From Mesorhizobium caraganae (lineage in GTDB: Bacteria > Pseudomonadota > Alphaproteobacteria > Rhizobiales > Rhizobiaceae), in NCBI RefSeq assembly GCF_016836705.1, contig NZ_JAFCGY010000022.1, forward strand, positions 29,620-93,619: DNA of 64,000 nt. The letters run 5' to 3'. Shown here in pieces: positions 52,236-60,780 of this stretch. Under the pieces are notes generated by a model that was not told where the DNA came from, ran no database searches, and worked only from the letters and a program-made list of their open reading frames with translations. Position 1 is the first letter of the stretch; each line of letters opens with the position of its first letter. A program made the translations under genes and the position numbers.

Positions 52236-53189
52236 TCAGGAAGCCTTTTCCGCATGGTCGAGCAGCCGCCGCGCCATGCTGGCGCCGACGACGAGATGCG
52301 TGCAGAGCCCGCCGGCGAGTGCGGCCAACAGCGGTTCGAACTTGCTGTCCTCCTGCACCACCATCAGGCGCTTTTCGATTTGACGCAGCGACGACAGCGA
52401 GGCCGAGATGACGCGGCGGTTATAGCTGCAATCGAGCGCCTTGCCGGCGGCGTCGATGATCTGGCCGGCGATGACGCCGGCGGCACCCGCCTCGCGCAAC
52501 ACCCCCATCTCGCCGGGGCTCAGCGCGCCGCATTTGACGACATGGCTGTCGGTGTCGACGGTGCCGACCGAATAGAGCGCCAGATCGCAATTGCCGATAT
52601 CGGCCAATTGCTCGCGGATCACCGGCTCGGCGCGCAGCCCATCCGCCAGCGCTTCCGTCGTCAGCACCAGCGGCGCGTAGAAATTCAGGCCCTTGGCGTT
52701 GAGTCGGCGGGCGATCTCCATCGTGCACTGGTCGGGACGGTAGGAATAGGGCGCGCCGAGATTGCCGCAGAGCTGCACCACAGTGACGTCCTGCAGATCG
52801 GCATAGGACATGACGTCGGCGATGGTGTAGACGGTGCGGCCCCAGGCGACGCCGATGCGGTCGCCCTTCTTCACCAGTTCGAGAAAGACGCTCGCCGCCA
52901 ACACTGCAATGTCTGTCGATGGATCGAGGACATAGTCGTTCTCTGGTGCGATCCAGACGGCGTCGAGCTTGAGTGCGTCCTCGAGCTGGCGGGCGAGTAC
53001 GTCGTCGGTGAACAGCTGCGTCGAGGTCGAGATGTTGACGATCCCGGTCTCGCGCGCCTTGCGCAGATACATGGCGACCGAGGCGCGGGAAATGTTAAGT
53101 TGGCTGGCGACCTGGTCCTGGCGCAGGCCATGGGCATAATAGAGCCACGCGGCCTTGTGGATAAGCTGTTCTGCCGGTCGGATCGCCAT
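52236..53189 (-). CDS. SorC/DeoR-family sugar-binding transcriptional regulator
   Basis: 317 residues from the ATG at 53189, preceded by GAGGAGA. The N-terminal HTH (LRQDQVASQLNISRASVAMYL, about residues 22-42) is followed by the sugar-binding SorC domain (from about 65), with phosphate-sugar-binding fold motifs GVAWGRTVYTIA and LCGNLGAP. These regulators respond to sugar phosphates. It precedes the aldolase/SDR gene on the same strand and very probably controls it. It is divergent from the acyl-CoA synthetase; the 190-bp gap has GTTCT-CAAA-AGAAC at 53349-53362. Confidence 0.9.
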   Translation of the reverse strand: MAIRPAEQLIHKAAWLYYAHGLRQDQVASQLNISRASVAMYLRKARETGIVNISTSTQLFTDDVLARQLEDALKLDAVWIAPENDYVLDPSTDIAVLAASVFLELVKKGDRIGVAWGRTVYTIADVMSYADLQDVTVVQLCGNLGAPYSYRPDQCTMEIARRLNAKGLNFYAPLVLTTEALADGLRAEPVIREQLADIGNCDLALYSVGTVDTDSHVVKCGALSPGEMGVLREAGAAGVIAGQIIDAAGKALDCSYNRRVISASLSSLRQIEKRLMVVQEDSKFEPLLAALAGGLCTHLVVGASMARRLLDHAEKAS

Positions 53190-53379
53190 GCCGTCTCCTC
53201 GGCTGACATTATTCACGGCTCTCGACAAAAGTCAAACTGGCATGGGTACACGATGCCTTCTTGCCCGTCGAATCTGGATAATCATTGCGCCAAATGTGCC
53301 CCGGTCGGGAATCGCTGATGGTGACGCGGCCGGAACCTGTGGTTAGAAGTTCTCAAAAGAACATTCGGGGAGGAGTGGG

Positions 53380-55020
53380 ATGGGCAATCCCTACGATCAG
53401 GATCTCGGCAAGAACACCGCCAACCACCAGCCGCTGACGCCGCTCACCTATCTTGAGCGGGCGGCAAGGACCTATCCCGACCATGTCGCCATCATCCATG
53501 GCAGCCAGCGCATCACCTTTCGCGACTTCTGGCGACGCTCGCTCAAGCTCGCCTCGGCGCTGTCGAAGCGCGGCATCGGCAAGGGCGATACGGTGACCGT
53601 CATGCTGTCCAACACGCCGCCGATGCTGGAGGCGCATTTCGGCGTGCCGATGACCAAGGCGGTGCTGCATTCGCTCAACACCCGGCTCGACGCCGCCGTC
53701 ATCGCCTTTCAGATCGACCATGCCGAGACCAAGGTGCTGATCGTCGACCGCGAATTTGCCGCCGTCGTCAAACAGGCGCTGGCGCTGGCCAAGGTCAAGC
53801 CGCTGGTCATCGACTATGATGATCCCGACTATGCCGCCGACGCACCCTATCCGAAGGGCGAGCGCATCGGCCCGATCGACTATGAGGATTTCGTCGCCGG
53901 CGGCGATGAAAACTATGTCTGGTCGATGCCCGACGACGAATGGGACGCCATCTCGCTCAACTACACGTCAGGCACGACGGGCAATCCGAAGGGCGTCGTC
54001 TATCATCATCGCGGCGCCGCCCTGATGGCCTACACCAACACCATCCATGCCGGCATGGCCAAGCACGCCGTCTATCTCTGGACGCTGCCGATGTTCCACT
54101 GCAATGGCTGGTGTTTTCCGTGGACGCTCGCCGTCCAGGCCGGCACCCATGTCTGCCTGCGCTGGGTGCGGCCGAAGCCGATCTACGATGCCATCGCCGA
54201 TCACGGCGTCACCCACCTTTGTGGCGCGCCGGTCGTCATGTCGGTGCTGATCAACGCCAGGGATGAGGACAAGCGCCACTTCCCGCAGACCGTCACCTTC
54301 AACACCGCGGCCGCGCCGCCGCCGGAAGCCGTGCTGTCGGGCATGGCCGATGCCGGCTTTGCCGTCACCCATCTCTATGGCCTGACCGAGACCTATGGTC
54401 CGGCGGTCGTCAACGAATGGCATGGCGCGTGGGACGATCTCGACAAGGGGTCGAAGGCGCAGAAGAAGGCCAGGCAAGGCGTGCGCTATGCCGCACTCGA
54501 AGGCCTGACGGTCATGGATCCCGAAACGATGCAGGAGACACCGGCCGACGGCGAGACCATCGGCGAGGTCATGTTCCGCGGCAACATCGTCATGAAGGGC
54601 TATCTGAAAAACAGGAAGGCAACCGACGAGGCCTTTGCCGGCGGCTGGTTCCATTCCGGCGACCTCGGTGTCATGCACCCTGACGGCTACATCCAGCTCA
54701 AGGACCGCTCCAAGGACATCATCATCTCCGGCGGGGAGAATATTTCGTCGATCGAGGTCGAGGATGCGCTCTACAAGCACCCGTCCGTAGCGTCCTGCGG
54801 TGTCGTTGCCAGGGCCGACGACAAATGGGGCGAGGTGCCGGTCGCCTATGTCGAACTGAAGCCCGGCAAGGCGGCGAGCGAGGCCGAGATCATCGACCAC
54901 TGCCGCGCCTTGCTCGCCCGCTTCAAGGTGCCGAAGGCGGTGATTTTTGCGGAGATCCCGAAGACGTCGACGGGGAAGATCCAGAAGTTCCGGCTGCGGG
55001 AGATGGCGAAGGGGGCTTAG
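53380..55020 (+). CDS. Acyl-CoA synthetase (AMP-binding), medium-chain/DmdB-like
   Basis: 546 residues. AMP-binding signature YTSGTTGNPKGVVYHH at about residues 194-209, gate motif YGLTETYGP, the hinge GWFHSGDLGVMHPDGYI and the C-terminal DIIISGGENISSIEVED and catalytic Lys in TSTGKIQK. The N-terminal LTPLTYLERAA and FGVPMTKAVLHSLNTRLDA match the group containing the 3-methylmercaptopropionyl-CoA ligase DmdB and AlkK. The exact acid is not known. The ATG at 53380 has a strong GGGGAGGAG. 449 bp with a long inverted repeat follow. Confidence 0.92.
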   Translation: MGNPYDQDLGKNTANHQPLTPLTYLERAARTYPDHVAIIHGSQRITFRDFWRRSLKLASALSKRGIGKGDTVTVMLSNTPPMLEAHFGVPMTKAVLHSLNTRLDAAVIAFQIDHAETKVLIVDREFAAVVKQALALAKVKPLVIDYDDPDYAADAPYPKGERIGPIDYEDFVAGGDENYVWSMPDDEWDAISLNYTSGTTGNPKGVVYHHRGAALMAYTNTIHAGMAKHAVYLWTLPMFHCNGWCFPWTLAVQAGTHVCLRWVRPKPIYDAIADHGVTHLCGAPVVMSVLINARDEDKRHFPQTVTFNTAAAPPPEAVLSGMADAGFAVTHLYGLTETYGPAVVNEWHGAWDDLDKGSKAQKKARQGVRYAALEGLTVMDPETMQETPADGETIGEVMFRGNIVMKGYLKNRKATDEAFAGGWFHSGDLGVMHPDGYIQLKDRSKDIIISGGENISSIEVEDALYKHPSVASCGVVARADDKWGEVPVAYVELKPGKAASEAEIIDHCRALLARFKVPKAVIFAEIPKTSTGKIQKFRLREMAKGA

Positions 55021-55077
55021 GCGGCGGCATTGGGGCTCTTGCTGCGACCTCGACAATTTGTCGCGGGCCTCCACGAC

Positions 55078-55304
55078 TTCGTCATCCTAGGGTGGAGCAG
55101 TCGCGAAGCAACGTCGCGGAAGCCCTAGGATCCATGCCGTGACCTCGCGGCCACGCGCCGACGGTCGAGAATAACCGCACCGGATGACAGGTCGATGATC
55201 GGCGTAAAGTCTTGATCCGCCTCACTCTTCGACGCGCATCACGGCATGGATCCTAGGGTCTGCGCCGCGTCGCTTCGCTCCTTGCTTCGTCCTAGGATGA
55301 CGAA
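55078..55304. repeat. 227-bp element with long inverted ends
   Basis: The ends are TTCGTCATCCTAGG and CCTAGGATGACGAA, a perfect 14-bp inverted repeat, and an inner pair GCCCTAGGATCCATGCCGTGA / ATCACGGCATGGATCCTAGGGT-like extends it with imperfect stretches between. No ORF is contained. It looks like a non-autonomous (MITE-like) or mosaic intergenic element, different from the copies at 28121, 42142 and 48553. No target-site duplication was found. The rest of 55021-55469 holds the tetR promoter (see that entry). Confidence 0.8.
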
Positions 55305-55396
55305 CCGACAGGTGCCGTTCGCCAATCGCGAGCGCCGGTCATCGCACACCCACTGTCACCATCTGTCACCATTCGTACGCGTACGTCGATTCCGCG

Positions 55397-55455
55397 TTGA
55401 CAGCCCGCTCATTTCGATTTACGAGTGACGAAAATTGAAATTCGTCATTCGTTAA
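55397..55455 (+). promoter_or_regulatory. tetR promoter and operator
   Basis: A -35 TTGACA (55397-55402) and, after 17 bases, a weak -10 TACGAG (55420-55425). Overlapping the -10 is an inverted repeat TTTACGAGTGACGAA (55418-55432) with TTCGTCATTCGTTAA (55441-55455): 13 of 15 positions match, 8-base spacer. This is the size and symmetry expected of a TetR-family operator. Upstream are a tandem CTGTCACCAT repeat (55353-55372) and the palindrome CGTACGCGTACG (55374-55385), which may be further control sites. Confidence 0.75.
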
Positions 55456-55469
55456 TTGACAGAGAGCTA

Positions 55470-56075
55470 ATGTCCGAAGCCGCCAGCATCATGGTCGACG
55501 CCGCCCGCCAGGAGAATGTCACGCGCATTCTCGACTGCGCCGAGCGCCTCTTCCGCCACTATGGGTATGGCAAGACCAATGTTGCCGACATCGCCCGTGA
55601 ACTCGGCATGTCGCCGGCCAACATCTACCGCTTCTTCGCCTCCAAAGTGGAAATCCACCAGGCCGTCTGCGGCCGCATGCTCCTCGCCAGCTACAATATG
55701 GCCTACGCGATCTGCCACCTGCCGATCAGCGCCGAGGAGCGGCTGCGTCGCTATGTGAATGCGCAGTACAAGATGACGCTGGAAGTCATGCTCGACGACC
55801 AGAAGGTGCACGAGATGGTGATCGTCGCGCTCGAGCGCGACTGGGGTGTCATCGACAAGCATATCGACAGCATTCACGACCTGTTTGCCGAGGTGATCCG
55901 CGAAGGCATCGCCGCCGGTGAGTTCAGAGAACAGGATCCGGTCATCGCATCGCGCTGCTTCGGCGCCGCCACCGTCATTCTGTGCCACCCGCAAATGGTG
56001 GCGCAGTGCCTTGCCAAGACCAACCGGGCGATGCCCGACGACCTCATCGATTACGCAATCAAAGCCCTGAAATAA
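55470..56075 (+). CDS. TetR-family repressor of the efflux operon
   Basis: 201 residues from the ATG at 55470; a GTG at 55425 is in frame but lies inside the operator. The N-terminal TetR HTH spans about residues 12-60 (ILDCAERLFRHYGYGKTNVADIARELGMSPANIYRFF) and the remainder is a helical ligand-binding domain. It is 55 bp upstream of the RND adaptor, in the same direction, so it probably represses itself and the pump through the operator at 55418-55455. Confidence 0.92.
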   Translation: MSEAASIMVDAARQENVTRILDCAERLFRHYGYGKTNVADIARELGMSPANIYRFFASKVEIHQAVCGRMLLASYNMAYAICHLPISAEERLRRYVNAQYKMTLEVMLDDQKVHEMVIVALERDWGVIDKHIDSIHDLFAEVIREGIAAGEFREQDPVIASRCFGAATVILCHPQMVAQCLAKTNRAMPDDLIDYAIKALK

Positions 56076-56130
56076 CCGCCGCCCGCCGGGCGCCGGTGTC
56101 GACCGTTCATCTCCAGTCGGGAGTACGAAA

Positions 56131-57270
56131 GTGCCTTTGTCCAGTTCCATCCTCCGCAAGCTGCCGGTCGCCGGCCTGATCGTCGCCACGCTCGGGCTCG
56201 CCGCCTGCAGCCAGGAAAAGGCCGAAGTCCAGGACATTATCCGCCCGGTCAAGGTGGTCGAGATCGGCCAGGCGCAAAACAGCCGCGAACTCGCCTATTC
56301 CGGCTCGGTGCGCGCCCGCACCGAAATGAATCTCGGCTTTCGCATCTCGGGCAAGGTGACCCAGCGCCTTGTCGATATCGGCCAGCATGTGACATCGGGC
56401 GATGTGCTCGCCCGCATCGATTCCACCGATTACGAGCTTTCGGTCAAGAGCGCCAAGGCCAGTCTCGATGCCGCGGAGCGGCAGGTCGAGACGGTCGACC
56501 TGACCAGAAAGCGCGCCGAGCAGCTCTATGCCAAGAATTTCACCTCCAAGTCGCAGCTCGAGCAGGCGACGCTGAGCTACAACCAGGCGGTGGCGAGCCG
56601 CGATGCCGCCCGTTCGACCCTTTCACAGGCGCAGAACCAGGTCGTCTACACCGATCTCAAGGCCAGCGAGAACGGCATCGTCACGGCGGTTTCCGCTGAT
56701 GTCGGCCAGGTGGTCGGTGCCGGAACGCCGGTCATGACGGTTGCTGTCGATGGCGAAAAGGAAGTGCTAATCGCGGTTCCTGAAATGGACATCGCCGCCT
56801 TCAAACCAGGCAAGGACGTCACGGCCAGCTTCTGGTCCGACGATGCACTGAAACTCTCCGGCAAGGTTCGCGAAGTGGCCGGCAGCGCCGACCAGCAGTC
56901 GCGCACCTTTGCCGTGCGTGTCTCGCTGCCCGACGATCCGCGCGTGCTGCTCGGCATGACCGCCAACATCGAGGCTTCGGTGGCCAAGAAGCAGGAGATG
57001 GTGTCGATCCCACTCAGCGCGCTGGCGGAAAAGGATGGCCGCAAGATTGTCTGGACCGTCGACCGCGCCGGCGAGACGGTGCACGAGCGCCCGGTCAAGG
57101 TTGCGGAGTTTACCGCCGACGGCGTCAGTGTCGCCGACGGGCTCAAGCCGGGTGATGTCGTCGTTGCCGCCGGCACTCAGTTCATGAGCGAGAATCTCAA
57201 GGTCAAGCTGACCGGCGACGCGGTGCAGGCCGCCTCTGCGGAAGGCGACGCCGCAAAGGCCCTGCGCTGA
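56131..57270 (+). CDS. RND efflux periplasmic adaptor (membrane fusion protein), lipoprotein
   Basis: 379 residues. Start GTG at 56131 with GGGAG 8 bases away. The lipobox LGLAAC puts Cys at about residue 23. Biotinyl-lipoyl and hairpin regions (SGKVTQRLVDIGQHV, then a coiled-coil at about 100-170 with QLYAKNFTSKSQLEQA) are followed by beta-barrel and membrane-proximal domains. It links the inner-membrane RND pump to an outer-membrane channel. The 250-bp gap to the pump gene is unusually long; no ORF I can support is inside. No TolC-like gene is in the window. Confidence 0.93.
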   Translation: MPLSSSILRKLPVAGLIVATLGLAACSQEKAEVQDIIRPVKVVEIGQAQNSRELAYSGSVRARTEMNLGFRISGKVTQRLVDIGQHVTSGDVLARIDSTDYELSVKSAKASLDAAERQVETVDLTRKRAEQLYAKNFTSKSQLEQATLSYNQAVASRDAARSTLSQAQNQVVYTDLKASENGIVTAVSADVGQVVGAGTPVMTVAVDGEKEVLIAVPEMDIAAFKPGKDVTASFWSDDALKLSGKVREVAGSADQQSRTFAVRVSLPDDPRVLLGMTANIEASVAKKQEMVSIPLSALAEKDGRKIVWTVDRAGETVHERPVKVAEFTADGVSVADGLKPGDVVVAAGTQFMSENLKVKLTGDAVQAASAEGDAAKALR

Positions 57271-57520
57271 AGGCAGACGCGTGAAGCCGGCTTGATCGTC
57301 GCTTCGGCGAAAAGGCTGGCGAAGCATTCATGGTTTCCGGGCGGCGAGTGCCCGATGGTCGAGACGCCAAGGTCGAGTTCCCCCGCATCGATCACGCGTC
57401 CCACCGCGATGAGAGTCTCTCCTGCTCGGAAAGCCTCGCCGCCCGGAAGCCAGCATCGGAATTCCCTGAAGCCGCATGCCAAGGGTATGCGCTCACGATC
57501 AACGAATTGGACTGACGCCG

Positions 57521-60500
57521 ATGACCACCACCAACGACAGCAGTGAAAAGCGGCCTTTCAATCTTTCGCGCTGGGCCATTGGCCATCCTTCCATTGCGCG
57601 CTTCCTGTTCGGCCTGATCATCATCGCCGGCGGGCTCGGCCTGATGCGCATGGGCCAGAAGGAAGACCCCGATTTCACCTTCCGCGTCATGGTCGTCCAG
57701 GCGATCTGGCCTGGCTCCTCGATCCAGGAGATGGAGGACCAGGTCGTCAACAAGATCGAGCGCAAGCTGCAGGAAACGCCGCATCTCGATTTCGTCCGCT
57801 CCTACACCCGCGCCGGCAGCGCCATCATCACCGTCCAGATCAAGGGCGACACCAATGCCGAGGAGGTGAAGGATGCCTTCTACCAGGTGCGCAAGAAGGT
57901 CGGCGACATCTCAGGCGACCTGCCGCAAGGCCTGCTCGGCCCCTATTTCAACGACGAGTTCGGCGACACCTTCATCACGTTGCATTCGATCAGCGGCGAT
58001 GGCTACTCCTATCCCGAGCTGAAGAAGTTCGCCATCCAGGCGCGCGACATGCTGTTGACGACACCGGGCGTCGAGAAGGCCGTCATCATCGGCGACCAGC
58101 CGGAGAAGATCTATATCGACATCTCGTCCAAGGCGCTGGCCGAACGCGGCCTGACGCTGACCGACCTGCAGAACGCCATCAAGGGCCAGAACAATGTCGA
58201 TCCGTCAGGTTCCGTCGACACCGGCCTGCGCTCGGTGCGCATCTCGGTCGAAGGCGACGTCACCAAGGCAGCCGATATCAGGGAATTGCGGCTGCGCGCC
58301 GGCGGCCAGGTGACGCGTCTCGGCGACATCGCCACCGTGTCCTCCGGCCTTGAGGATCCCTATCAGCGCAAATACCGCTTCAACGGCCACGAAAGCGTCC
58401 AGGTCGGCGTCGTCATGGCCAAGGGCTTCAACGTCACCGATGTCGGCAAGGATGTCGAAGCGACATATAAGCGCTTCGAAGAGGCGCTGCCGTACGGTGT
58501 TTCGGTCGACCAGATCTCCGACCAGCCGGAGGTCGTGCGCGATGCAGTGAAGGAGTTCATGGAGGCACTGGGCGAAGCGCTGCTAATTGTGCTTGCCGTC
58601 TCGCTGCTGTCGATCGGCTGGCGCTCCGGCCTGGTCATCGCCATCGCCATTCCGCTTGTGCTGGCCGCAACCTTCGCCATCATGTACGAGCTCGGCATCG
58701 ACCTGCAGCGCATTTCGCTCGGCGCCTTGATCATCGCGCTCGGCCTGCTCGTCGACGACGCCATGATCGTCGTCGAGATGATGGAGCGCAAGCTGGAGGA
58801 GGGGCTGGTCAAGATCGAAGCGGCGAGCTTCGCCTATTCCTCGACCGCCTTTCCGATGCTGACCGGAACCCTGATCACCACTGCCGGCTTCATCCCCGTC
58901 GGCTTCGCCGCCTCCACGGCCGGCGAATATGTGCGCACGCTGTTTTACGTCGTCGGCATCGCGCTGGTCGTGTCCTGGTTCGTTGCGGTCTATTTCACGC
59001 CGTGGCTCGGCTACATGATCCTCAAGCAGCGCAAGCATGCCGGCAATCATCACGATGCCTTCGACACCAGGTTCTACCGGCGGCTGCGCGCCACGGTCGG
59101 CTGGGCGGTGCGCCATCGCATCATCGTTCTGGTGATGACGCTGGTCACCTTCGCCACCAGCCTGTGGGCGTTCCAGTTCATCCCGCAGAACTTCTTCCCG
59201 CAGTCGTCGCGTCCCGAAATCCTGGTCGATCTCTGGCTGCCTGAGGGAACCTCGATCAAGGAGGTCGAGACCCAGGCCAAGGCGCTCGAGGCCCGGATGA
59301 TGGATGACAAGGACAAGCGCTTCATCGCCACCTATATTGGCGAGGGCGCGCCGCGCTTCTTCCTGCCGCTCGACCAGCAATTGCGCAATCCGAACTATGC
59401 GCAGCTTCTGGTGATGGCCAATGACGAGCCGGCGCGCGAGCGGCTGATCCTCAAGCTGCGCTCAATTCTGGCGCAGGATTTCCCCTCGATCCGCTCCAAG
59501 GTCGATCGCCTGTTCCTCGGCCCGCCGACCGGCTGGCCGGTGCAGATGCGCGTCATGGGACCTGACCGTCAGGAGGTGCGCCGCATCGCCGACCAGGTGA
59601 AGGCCAAGTTCGCCGAAAATCCGCTGCTCGCCGCAGTCCATGACGACTGGCTGGAGCCGGTGCCGGCGATGAAGCTGGTCATCGACCAGGACCGCGCCCG
59701 TGCGCTCGGCGTCACCTCGCAGCGCATCCGCCAGATGCTGCAGGCGTCGATGTCCGGCGCGCCACTGGATGACTTCCGCGATGGCGAGGAGACAGTGTCC
59801 ATCGTCGCCCGCGAACCGGATGCCAGCCGCAACCTGCTGTCGTCGGTCGACTCGGTCTATATCCCGACCGATTTCGGCGGCTTCGTGCCGCTGTCGCAGG
59901 TGGCCAAGGTGGTGCCGGTGCTCGAGCAGGGCGTCGAATGGCGGCGTGACCGCTTGCCGACCATCTCGGTGCGCGCCACGCTGCCGGACGGCGTGCAGTC
60001 GAACGATGTCGTCACCAAGCTCTACAACGACATGCAGGGCATGCGCGCCGGCCTGGCGCCTGGCTACAAGATCGAGATCCAGGGCGGTGCGGAGGATTCT
60101 GCCGAGAGCCAGGCTTCGATCGCCGCCAAGGCGCCGGTCATGCTGGCCGTCATCGTCGTGCTCTTGATGATCCAGCTGCAGCATTTCGGCAAGGCGATGC
60201 TGGTGCTGGCCACCGGCCCGCTCGGCATCATCGGTGCGGCGGCAGCATTGCTGATCAGCGGTGCGCCCTTCGGCTTCGTCGCTATCTTGGGCGTCATCGC
60301 GCTCCTCGGCATCATCATGCGCAACTCGATCATCCTGGTCGACCAGATCGACCAGGACATCGCCAGGGGCATGGACCGATCGGAGGCCATTATCGGCTCG
60401 GCCGTGCGCCGTTTCCGGCCGATCGTGCTCACCGCAATGACGGCGGTGCTGGCGCTGATCCCGATCTCGCGCGCCGTGTTCTGGGGCCCGCTCGCCTACG

Positions 60501-60661
60501 CCATGATGGGCGGCATCCTGGTCGCCACCGTGCTCACCATCCTGGTGCTGCCGGCCGGCTATGCGCTGTTCTTCGGCCGTGAACCGAAGAAGGCAAAGGA
60601 GCCGGCGGGCGAGGCGGTGCAGGACAATGAACAGCCGCAACTGGCCCTGGCCGCCGAGTGA
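57521..60661 (+). CDS. RND-family efflux pump, inner-membrane permease (AcrB/MexF-like)
   Basis: 1,046 residues, the normal size, from the ATG at 57521. Twelve hydrophobic segments are expected; visible ones include IARFLFGLIIIAGGLGLM near the start and the block around residues 360-530. The proton-relay region has LGLLVDDAMIVVE, the RND signature, and the second half repeats it as GIIMRNSIILVDQI. Large periplasmic loops carry the porter domains (from about 40 to 330 and 560 to 870). Drug specificity is unknown. A strong hairpin follows the stop. Confidence 0.95.
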   Translation: MTTTNDSSEKRPFNLSRWAIGHPSIARFLFGLIIIAGGLGLMRMGQKEDPDFTFRVMVVQAIWPGSSIQEMEDQVVNKIERKLQETPHLDFVRSYTRAGSAIITVQIKGDTNAEEVKDAFYQVRKKVGDISGDLPQGLLGPYFNDEFGDTFITLHSISGDGYSYPELKKFAIQARDMLLTTPGVEKAVIIGDQPEKIYIDISSKALAERGLTLTDLQNAIKGQNNVDPSGSVDTGLRSVRISVEGDVTKAADIRELRLRAGGQVTRLGDIATVSSGLEDPYQRKYRFNGHESVQVGVVMAKGFNVTDVGKDVEATYKRFEEALPYGVSVDQISDQPEVVRDAVKEFMEALGEALLIVLAVSLLSIGWRSGLVIAIAIPLVLAATFAIMYELGIDLQRISLGALIIALGLLVDDAMIVVEMMERKLEEGLVKIEAASFAYSSTAFPMLTGTLITTAGFIPVGFAASTAGEYVRTLFYVVGIALVVSWFVAVYFTPWLGYMILKQRKHAGNHHDAFDTRFYRRLRATVGWAVRHRIIVLVMTLVTFATSLWAFQFIPQNFFPQSSRPEILVDLWLPEGTSIKEVETQAKALEARMMDDKDKRFIATYIGEGAPRFFLPLDQQLRNPNYAQLLVMANDEPARERLILKLRSILAQDFPSIRSKVDRLFLGPPTGWPVQMRVMGPDRQEVRRIADQVKAKFAENPLLAAVHDDWLEPVPAMKLVIDQDRARALGVTSQRIRQMLQASMSGAPLDDFRDGEETVSIVAREPDASRNLLSSVDSVYIPTDFGGFVPLSQVAKVVPVLEQGVEWRRDRLPTISVRATLPDGVQSNDVVTKLYNDMQGMRAGLAPGYKIEIQGGAEDSAESQASIAAKAPVMLAVIVVLLMIQLQHFGKAMLVLATGPLGIIGAAAALLISGAPFGFVAILGVIALLGIIMRNSIILVDQIDQDIARGMDRSEAIIGSAVRRFRPIVLTAMTAVLALIPISRAVFWGPLAYAMMGGILVATVLTILVLPAGYALFFGREPKKAKEPAGEAVQDNEQPQLALAAE

Positions 60662-60701
60662 GCGCTGCTGGCGCATAGGAAGCGCTCTTGGAAAAATGCT
60701 A

Positions 60702-60730
60702 CAACGCCGTACGTTTGACGTGCGGCGTTG
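60702..60730 (+). terminator. Hairpin after the RND pump gene
   Basis: 11-bp stem CAACGCCGTAC/GTGCGGCGTTG with one G-U pair and a 7-base loop, between the pump and aldehyde dehydrogenase genes. There is no T-run, so termination would be Rho-assisted or the structure may be an mRNA stabiliser. Confidence 0.6.
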
Positions 60731-60780
60731 TGGCGTCCTGATGGCCATGATGCCCCCCGTCTGTTGCGTGGAGGATGATC

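Noticed and set aside
50088..53189. A full rhamnose catabolic operon
   Set aside because: Only the aldolase/SDR fusion and a SorC regulator are present; no rhaI, rhaK or rhaSTPQ genes.
57271..57520. Small genes (84-101 codons) between adaptor and RND pump
   Set aside because: No ribosome site, no family match, and both strands open by chance; composition low in typical codons.
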